DNA from: an uncultured Rikenella sp.
GTDB taxonomy: Bacteria > Bacteroidota > Bacteroidia > Bacteroidales > Rikenellaceae
DNA length: 8,932 nucleotides
Reading direction: 5' to 3'
Assembly: GCF_910577125.1 (NCBI RefSeq)
Contig: NZ_CAJTMN010000082.1
Location: 1-8,932 of the forward strand
The notes beneath the pieces were generated by a model. That model was not told the DNA's origin, did no database searches, and saw only the letters and a list, made by a program, of their open reading frames with translations. Made by a program: the position numbers and the translations under genes. This document shows, in pieces, positions 4,760 to 8,932 of this stretch (position 1 is its first letter; every line of letters starts with the position of its first letter).

Positions 4760-6196
4760 ATGGAAAAAAATAGAGAAAAGAGTTTGTCCGGTGACCGGCC
4801 GGATACGTTGCTCGAAGACCTTTTCCGGGCCTATTTCGATGCGCGGAAGCATAAACGCAATACGCGCAATCAGTTGCGGTTCGAGATGGATCTGGAGGCC
4901 AATCTGATCGAGCTCTACAATCAGATTCGCAATCGGGAGTACAGGGTGGGGCCGAGTGTCTGTTTCATGGTGGAGCATCCGGTCAAACGGGAGATCTTTG
5001 CGGCCGATTTCCGCGACCGGGTCGTGCACCATCTGTTGTACAACTACATCTCGCCGATGTTCGAGCGGACGTTCATTGCCGACAGCTATTCGTGTCTCAA
5101 GAACAAGGGGACGCTCTACGGCATCGAGCGGCTGGAACATCATATCCGGTCGTGTTCGGACAACTATCGGGAGCGGTGCTATGTGCTGAAACTCGATATT
5201 CAGGGCTATTTTATGAATATCGACCGCCGGATTATGTACGAGACGATCGAACGGGTGATGCGGAAGATGGGCCCGCGGCGGTCGCACAAGGGAAAACCGT
5301 GGAATGAGTTGCTGGATTACGATCTGATTTTCTTTCTGTTGCGCGAGATCGTTTTCAATGATCCGACGGAGAATTGCATCATCCGGGGGAGCCGGTCGAA
5401 GTGGGCCGACCTGCCGAGGAGCAAGAGCCTCTTTACCTCACCGAAGGGGTGCGGACTGCCGATCGGGAACCTGACGTCGCAGCTTTTCAGCAATATCTAC
5501 CTGAACGATTTCGACCACTTCGTCAAACGGCGGCTGGGGCACCGGCATTACGGACGGTATGTGGACGATTTCTATATCATCCATCGGGACAAGGAGTTGC
5601 TGAAGAGGCATATCCGCGAGATCGACGCCTACCTGAAGGAGCATCTGGGGCTGACGCTGCACCCGAAGAAAATTTATCTGCAGGAGATTTCGAAGGGGGT
5701 GACGTTCCTCGGGGCGGTGGTGAAACCGTACCGCCGGTACATGGTCAACCGGACGCGCAACCATTTCAGCGCGTTGCTGATGTCGATGAATGCCTATATC
5801 CGGACGCATCCGAGGCCGTCACGGACGTTTCTGGTCTATATGCAGGCGGCGATGAACTCCTACCTGGGCTATATGACGCACTACAAGTGTTATAAGATGA
5901 AGCTGAAGATGATTCCGCGGATGGGCGAGGTGCTGAAGCTGGGATACCTGACGCACAATATGACGCGTTATCGGCTGTGTCGCGAGTGGCGCGACCGGTT
6001 GGGTGCGAACGGGGCGCAGTATCGGCTGCCGTGGGAGATGGAGTGTCTGCCGCTCTCGGCGAATCGGTCGGCCCGGGTGGAGGGTTTGCCTGAGGTGGAC
6101 GAGGATTGGAGGCCGCTGCGGGGCGAGTTGGTGGAGTGGGAGCCGGTCACCGTTCCGGTTCCTGTTTCGGCCGTTCCGACTGAGCGGCGGCGATAG
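4760..6196 (+). CDS. DGR reverse transcriptase
   Basis: A 478-aa RNA-directed DNA polymerase that copies TR RNA into adenine-mutagenised cDNA. Visible landmarks: REIFAADFRDRVVHHLL (about 77-93, RT motif 1/2 region); YVLKLDIQGYFMNI (141-154) with catalytic Asp146; GLPIGNLTSQLFSNIYLN (232-249), whose SQ-containing motif 4 is the DGR signature linked to low fidelity at adenines; YVDD (267-270) supplying the other catalytic Asp pair; and LTLHPKKIYLQEISKGVTFLG (298-318, motifs 6-7). The thumb is basic and helical. It is longer than many DGR RTs, with a tail of about 60 residues after 415 that I do not recognise. I chose ATG 4760 because translation from 4613 would start inside TR5, and 4760 follows a purine-rich GGAGGGGAGGGAAATAGG stretch. 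The 3' end overlaps the opposite-strand kinase-like gene by 50 bp. Confidence 0.95.
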   Translation: MEKNREKSLSGDRPDTLLEDLFRAYFDARKHKRNTRNQLRFEMDLEANLIELYNQIRNREYRVGPSVCFMVEHPVKREIFAADFRDRVVHHLLYNYISPMFERTFIADSYSCLKNKGTLYGIERLEHHIRSCSDNYRERCYVLKLDIQGYFMNIDRRIMYETIERVMRKMGPRRSHKGKPWNELLDYDLIFFLLREIVFNDPTENCIIRGSRSKWADLPRSKSLFTSPKGCGLPIGNLTSQLFSNIYLNDFDHFVKRRLGHRHYGRYVDDFYIIHRDKELLKRHIREIDAYLKEHLGLTLHPKKIYLQEISKGVTFLGAVVKPYRRYMVNRTRNHFSALLMSMNAYIRTHPRPSRTFLVYMQAAMNSYLGYMTHYKCYKMKLKMIPRMGEVLKLGYLTHNMTRYRLCREWRDRLGANGAQYRLPWEMECLPLSANRSARVEGLPEVDEDWRPLRGELVEWEPVTVPVPVSAVPTERRR

Positions 6197-6821
6197 CGAT
6201 CCGTTGTTCGGTATAGCTCCGCAGGATTTCTGCCGTCCGGTCGATCCCCAAGACCGAGGAGTCTATACAAAGGTCGTACGAGGTCGCCGCGCCCCATGAT
6301 TTGTCGGTGTAGAAGTCGTAGTAGGCGGCGCGTTTCTTGTCGATCTTGCGCATCATGTCGATCGCCTCTTTCGGACTCCGTGCGCCGTGGCAGCGCATGA
6401 TCCGGTCGATGCGGTCGGCCTCGGAGGCGTAGATGAAGGTGCTGATGCAGAGGGGTTCGTTGCGCAGGATGTAGTCGGCGCAGCGGCCCACGATGACGCA
6501 CGACCCCATCCGGGCCACTTCGTGGATCACGTCGGACTGGAACTTGAAGATATTCTCGCCGGCTAAGGCGTTCCCCTGACTGCGCATCGCTCCGCCGCCC
6601 ATCATCAGGCTGGTGGCCAGGGCGTGCATCAGGGTGCTCGGCACCTGTTCGTCGGCCTTTTCGAAACATTCCGGGTCGAGGCCGCTCTCTTTGGAGGCTT
6701 CGGCGATCAGTTCTTTGTCGTAGTACGGAATGTGGAACAGGTCGGCGAGCCGTCGGCCCAGTTCCCGGCCGCCGCTGCCGAACTGGCGGCCGATGGTGAT
6801 GACGAAACGGGGTGTTTCCAT
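6147..6821 (-). CDS. Cytidylate kinase-like family protein
   Basis: A 224-aa P-loop kinase-like protein. The N-terminal ITIGRQFGSGGRELGRRLA (about 9-27) is the variant Walker A loop (G-x-x-G-S-G-G) of the cytidylate-kinase-like family. IPYYDKELI (about 31-39) and VIVGRCADYILR (about 108-119) match its next conserved blocks, and KIDKKRAAYYDFYTDKSWG (about 157-175) resembles its Arg-rich lid region. This family is common in Bacteroidales and is distinct from essential Cmk. Its substrate is not established from sequence. It starts 26 nt after the MATE stop, so the two are probably co-transcribed. The last 50 nt of its reading frame overlap the RT gene tail to tail. It appears unrelated to the DGR. 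Confidence 0.85.
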   Translation of the reverse strand: METPRFVITIGRQFGSGGRELGRRLADLFHIPYYDKELIAEASKESGLDPECFEKADEQVPSTLMHALATSLMMGGGAMRSQGNALAGENIFKFQSDVIHEVARMGSCVIVGRCADYILRNEPLCISTFIYASEADRIDRIMRCHGARSPKEAIDMMRKIDKKRAAYYDFYTDKSWGAATSYDLCIDSSVLGIDRTAEILRSYTEQRIAIAAAQSERPKQEPER

Positions 6822-6847
6822 AGCGAACGAACGGTTCTAAGTGGTTG

Positions 6848-8227
6848 TTATACAGTGGTCGCAGATGAGACCGGCTGTTGTTGCATCCGGTGGAATTTTT
6901 GGAATTGTTTCCAGAGCAGTATCGCGGCCAGCGTAGTGGCGGCGCAGTCGGCCAGCGGCATGCTCATCCAGACGCCGTTCGCGCCGAAAAAGTTCGGCAG
7001 CACCAACAGAAACGGTACGAGAAAGAGCAGTTGTCTGGTCAGGGAGAGGAAGATCGCTTTCGGTGCCATCCCGATCGATTGGAAGAAGTTGGAGGTCACC
7101 ATCTGGAATCCGACGATGGGGAACATGGCGAGGACGATCCGCAAGCCGTGGCTCGAAATGGCGAGCAGCTCGGGGTCGTCGGTGAAGAGCATGGTGATGT
7201 ACTTCGGAAAGAGCTGGCAGAGCAGGAATCCGGTGGTGGTCACTCCCACGGCGCAAAAGACGACGTATTTGAATGTCCGGGTCACGCGGTCGATTTTGCG
7301 GGCGCCGAAGTTGTATCCCACGATCGGCTGCATCCCCTGATTCAGCCCCATGACGATCATCACGAAGAGCATGGCGATGCGGTTCACGTTGCTGTAGGCG
7401 CCTATGTAGAGGTCGCCGCCGTGGTGGAACAGCGATTTGTTGATCAGGATGACGATCACGCTGGAGCAGACGTACATCAGAAATGGCGCCATGCCGATCG
7501 ACAGGATACCTTTGACGATGGTTCGTTTGAGCCGAATCGTCGCGCGGGTGAAGTGGATGAAGCTCTTTTTATTCAGAAAGTGGTTTATTTCGAGCCCCAT
7601 GGCCACCGCCTGTGCGATGATCGTGGCCCAAGCCGCTCCGGCGATGCCCCAACCGAAACCAAAGATGAAGATGGCGTTAAGTATCCCGTTGAGAATCACA
7701 GCTGTGAGCATAATCGCCATGGCCCGTCCCGGATAGCCCGAGGCTCGGAGCATGTCGTTCAGGCCGAGGTAGACGTGGGTGATGACGTTCCCTGCCAGAA
7801 TGATGAACATGTAGCTGCGTGCGAAGCCGATCGTATTGTCGCTGGCGCCGAAGAAGTAGAGGATCGGATCCAGCAGCGGCAGGCAGACCGCTGTGTAGGT
7901 GATTCCGATCAAGGTGTTGAGAATGATGACATTGCCGAGGATCAACAAGGCGCTTCCCCGGTCGTCCTGCCCCATCTTGATGGAGAGCTGGGTCGATGCG
8001 CCGATCCCTACTAACGAGCCGAATGCGGCGCCGAGGTTCATCAGCGGCATGGTGATGCCCAGACCTGACAAGGCCAGCGGCCCCACTCCGTGCCCGATGA
8101 AGATGCTGTCCATCAGGTTGTACAACGATGCTGCCGTCATGGCGATGATCGCCGGAATGGCATAACGCAGCAGGAGGGTCGATATTTTTTCGGTGCCTAA
8201 AAGCAGGGGAGAGGCTTGTTGGGCCAT
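6848..8227 (-). CDS. MATE-family multidrug/cation efflux transporter
   Basis: A 459-aa integral inner-membrane protein with about 12 hydrophobic segments, the normal MATE length. The N-terminal region LLRYAIPAIIAMTAASLYNLMDSIFIG (about 19-45), the MD-S-F-I-G-(H) helix 1 pattern, GLNDMLRASGYP (about 156-167), and the repeated N-x-x-(N/D)-x-x-F-I-F motif in the middle are typical of MepA/NorM-like MATE proteins that export drugs or metabolites with Na+ or H+. Start ATG at 8225-8227 has no Shine-Dalgarno, as is usual in Bacteroidetes, and lies about 60 nt downstream of a good promoter (8288-8319). It is followed by the kinase-like gene in the same transcript. It is a housekeeping-type neighbour of the DGR. 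Confidence 0.9.
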   Translation of the reverse strand: MAQQASPLLLGTEKISTLLLRYAIPAIIAMTAASLYNLMDSIFIGHGVGPLALSGLGITMPLMNLGAAFGSLVGIGASTQLSIKMGQDDRGSALLILGNVIILNTLIGITYTAVCLPLLDPILYFFGASDNTIGFARSYMFIILAGNVITHVYLGLNDMLRASGYPGRAMAIMLTAVILNGILNAIFIFGFGWGIAGAAWATIIAQAVAMGLEINHFLNKKSFIHFTRATIRLKRTIVKGILSIGMAPFLMYVCSSVIVILINKSLFHHGGDLYIGAYSNVNRIAMLFVMIVMGLNQGMQPIVGYNFGARKIDRVTRTFKYVVFCAVGVTTTGFLLCQLFPKYITMLFTDDPELLAISSHGLRIVLAMFPIVGFQMVTSNFFQSIGMAPKAIFLSLTRQLLFLVPFLLVLPNFFGANGVWMSMPLADCAATTLAAILLWKQFQKFHRMQQQPVSSATTV

Positions 8228-8287
8228 GGTTTGCGGTTAAAAGGGTAAGGCGGGGCGTAGGTGAAAGCCTGCGGAATATCTGCTTTA

Positions 8288-8319
8288 CAAAGATAGTTCT
8301 ATTTCCGGAGTTGTCCCAA
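8288..8319 (-). promoter_or_regulatory. Bacteroidetes-type sigma promoter for the MATE operon
   Basis: On the minus strand, TTGG (8319-8316) is separated by 20 nt from TATCTTTG (8295-8288). This matches TAnnTTTG at -7 exactly and TTTG at -33 with one change. The expected transcript start is about 50 nt upstream of the MATE ATG. Confidence 0.7.
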
Positions 8320-8393
8320 CCTAAATTGCGGTTGTGATGGGGGGGGCGTAGAAGGGTAGAGGGAAGGCGGCTGGTGGTTGCATGGGTTTTTCC

Positions 8394-8588
8394 GCCCCGG
8401 GCTTCCGCGGCGCAGGCAGTAATGGGCGGTTAGGCGATCTGGTGAGCGTCTGCAACGACGGGTTCAGCTGGTCTTCCGCTGTCAGCAGGACTGACGGCGT
8501 GTTCTTGCTCTTCTACACACAGTACCTCTATCCCAGCGGCGCAAACCGTCGTGGCCACGGTTATCAGTTGCGTTGCCTCTCGGAATAA
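8394..8588 (+). repeat. DGR variable-region segment VR5, solo
   Basis: Begins GCCCCGGGC and ends TTGCGTTGCCTCTCGGAATAA. The translation APGFRGAGSNGRLGDLVSVC...YPSGANRRGHGYQLRCLSE-stop has 63 codons to LS and belongs with VR3 and VR-L. An ATG at 8382 is in frame only four codons upstream, which would give a 68-aa peptide that is essentially the VR alone, with no signal peptide and only a weak purine-rich RBS. I regard it as a VR cassette lacking its target gene. It faces away from the MATE operon, whose promoter lies about 75 bp to its left. Confidence 0.72.
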
Positions 8589-8762
8589 AGTGCCTCCGGA
8601 CACTCCGAAATGGCCGGGTCTACCCCAAATTTTCCGAGACTGTCTTAGCGAAACGCAGTTTCGCTCCGTCCCGCCGGGGCGTCCATCGGGCGTTTTGTTA
8701 GGGTTCTCTTTGCCTTATTGGCCGGCCACCGCCCGCGTAGGGCAGTTCTATCCGGGGCAAAG
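8589..8762. other. Non-coding spacer 3' of VR5
   Basis: No gene seen. It starts with TCCGGACACTCCG (about 8594-8606), the reverse complement of the box A core of the TR leaders. A perfect 8-bp hairpin AGCGAAAC-gca-GTTTCGCT lies at 8647-8665. The final part contains a GGGCAGTTC string that also occurs inside the right end of the window (about 8919-8927). Like the flank beyond VR-L, it contains TCTACCC shortly after the VR. Confidence 0.4.
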
Positions 8763-8842
8763 CTCGACCGCGCGCCACGCCTTAAGAGGAAAATCATTCA
8801 AAAGCGTTCCACGCTTTTGGATAAGATTTTCCAAGGCGCGCG
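8763..8842 (+). repeat. Structured repeat E, right copy
   Basis: CCGCGCGCC (8768-8776) pairs with GGCGCGCG (8835-8842) as an outer 8-bp stem. An inner hairpin pairs GAAAATC (8789-8795) with GATTTTC (8825-8831) and CAAAAGCGT with ACGCTTTTG around a tcc loop (about 8799-8819). The first 25 nt (8763-8787) equal the left copy in inverted orientation. The inner arms differ completely in sequence from the left copy but pair just as well. No gene is present. Confidence 0.65.
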
Positions 8843-8875
8843 AACAGAGAACGAGGCGAGGAGTGGGGCTACTCC

Positions 8876-8922
8876 AGCCATTTGCCCACCGCGGGCACGC
8901 GGGGCCTGCCCGGCCCGAGGGC
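8876..8922 (+). repeat. GC-rich box D, right copy
   Basis: These 47 nt match the reverse complement of 201-247 with three substitutions. It lies outside element E near the window end, followed by GCAGTTCCGTCC. A further E copy could follow beyond the window, as the left-side order suggests. Confidence 0.6.
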
Positions 8923-8932
8923 AGTTCCGTCC

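Noticed and set aside
4760..6196. Group II intron maturase or retron RT
   Set aside because: No maturase or endonuclease domain and no intron ends. The SQ-containing motif 4, avd-like neighbour and TR/VR pairs point to a DGR.
6878..8014. 378-aa plus-strand frame opposite the MATE gene
   Set aside because: His/Asp/Gly-rich antisense shadow with no family features; the minus-strand protein is a clear membrane transporter.
8382..8588. Stand-alone 68-aa gene containing VR5
   Set aside because: Only four codons precede the VR; there is no signal peptide or scaffold domain. It is kept as a VR cassette, though translation cannot be excluded.

Overview
The window most likely comes from a Bacteroidales genome, with an Alistipes/Rikenellaceae-like organism as my best guess. 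It is GC-rich and its start sites lack strong Shine-Dalgarno sequences. It carries a near-perfect Bacteroidetes promoter (TTGG, 20 nt, TATCTTTG) in front of the MATE gene, and the repeated lectin-like segments resemble C-termini known from Bacteroidales surface proteins. The genus is inferred, not shown.

The core, about 889-6196 on the plus strand, is a diversity-generating retroelement (DGR). A MutS-N-terminal-like accessory gene (889-1452) overlaps an avd-like accessory gene (1439-1822). A long non-coding repeat region follows (1921-4681), then the reverse transcriptase (4760-6196), which has the DGR form of motif 4 (GLPIGNLTSQ) and a YVDD catalytic box. A normal DGR has one template repeat (TR). 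This one has five (TR1-TR5), each preceded by a related leader containing a conserved CCGGAGTG box and a TAAATTCAG...CTGA dyad. All five TRs end in CTCAG[C/T]ATTTA.

The window also holds five variable-region-like segments (VRs) that share the TR borders but end in CTCGGAATAA, so an LSE-stop terminus. Three are packed head to tail, 13-14 bp apart, between TR4 and leader 5 (3684-4301). One lies on the minus strand at the left (300-491) and one on the plus strand at the right (8394-8588). None is joined to a recognisable target-protein N-terminus. The VRs encode 62-65 codons up to LS, against 59-61 for the TRs, so none is a simple A-to-N copy of a TR seen here. The 3' two thirds of VR2 does align without gaps to TR3, and 9 of 13 differences fall at TR3 adenines.

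The region 6147-8227 holds two ordinary-looking minus-strand genes, a MATE-family transporter followed by a cytidylate-kinase-like protein. The latter overlaps the RT 3' end convergently by 50 bp. Outside the two outer VRs, both window ends carry inverted copies of a structured repeat with a CCGCGCGCC/GGCGCGCG outer stem and an inner hairpin whose sequence differs but whose pairing is kept. They also carry a 47-nt GC-rich box (44/47 identical, inverted).

Working model: the two accessory proteins and the RT act on several alternative TR RNAs to diversify target genes elsewhere in the genome, while the window also keeps a set of promoterless, start-less VR cassettes whose role is unknown (silent donors, relics or landing sites).
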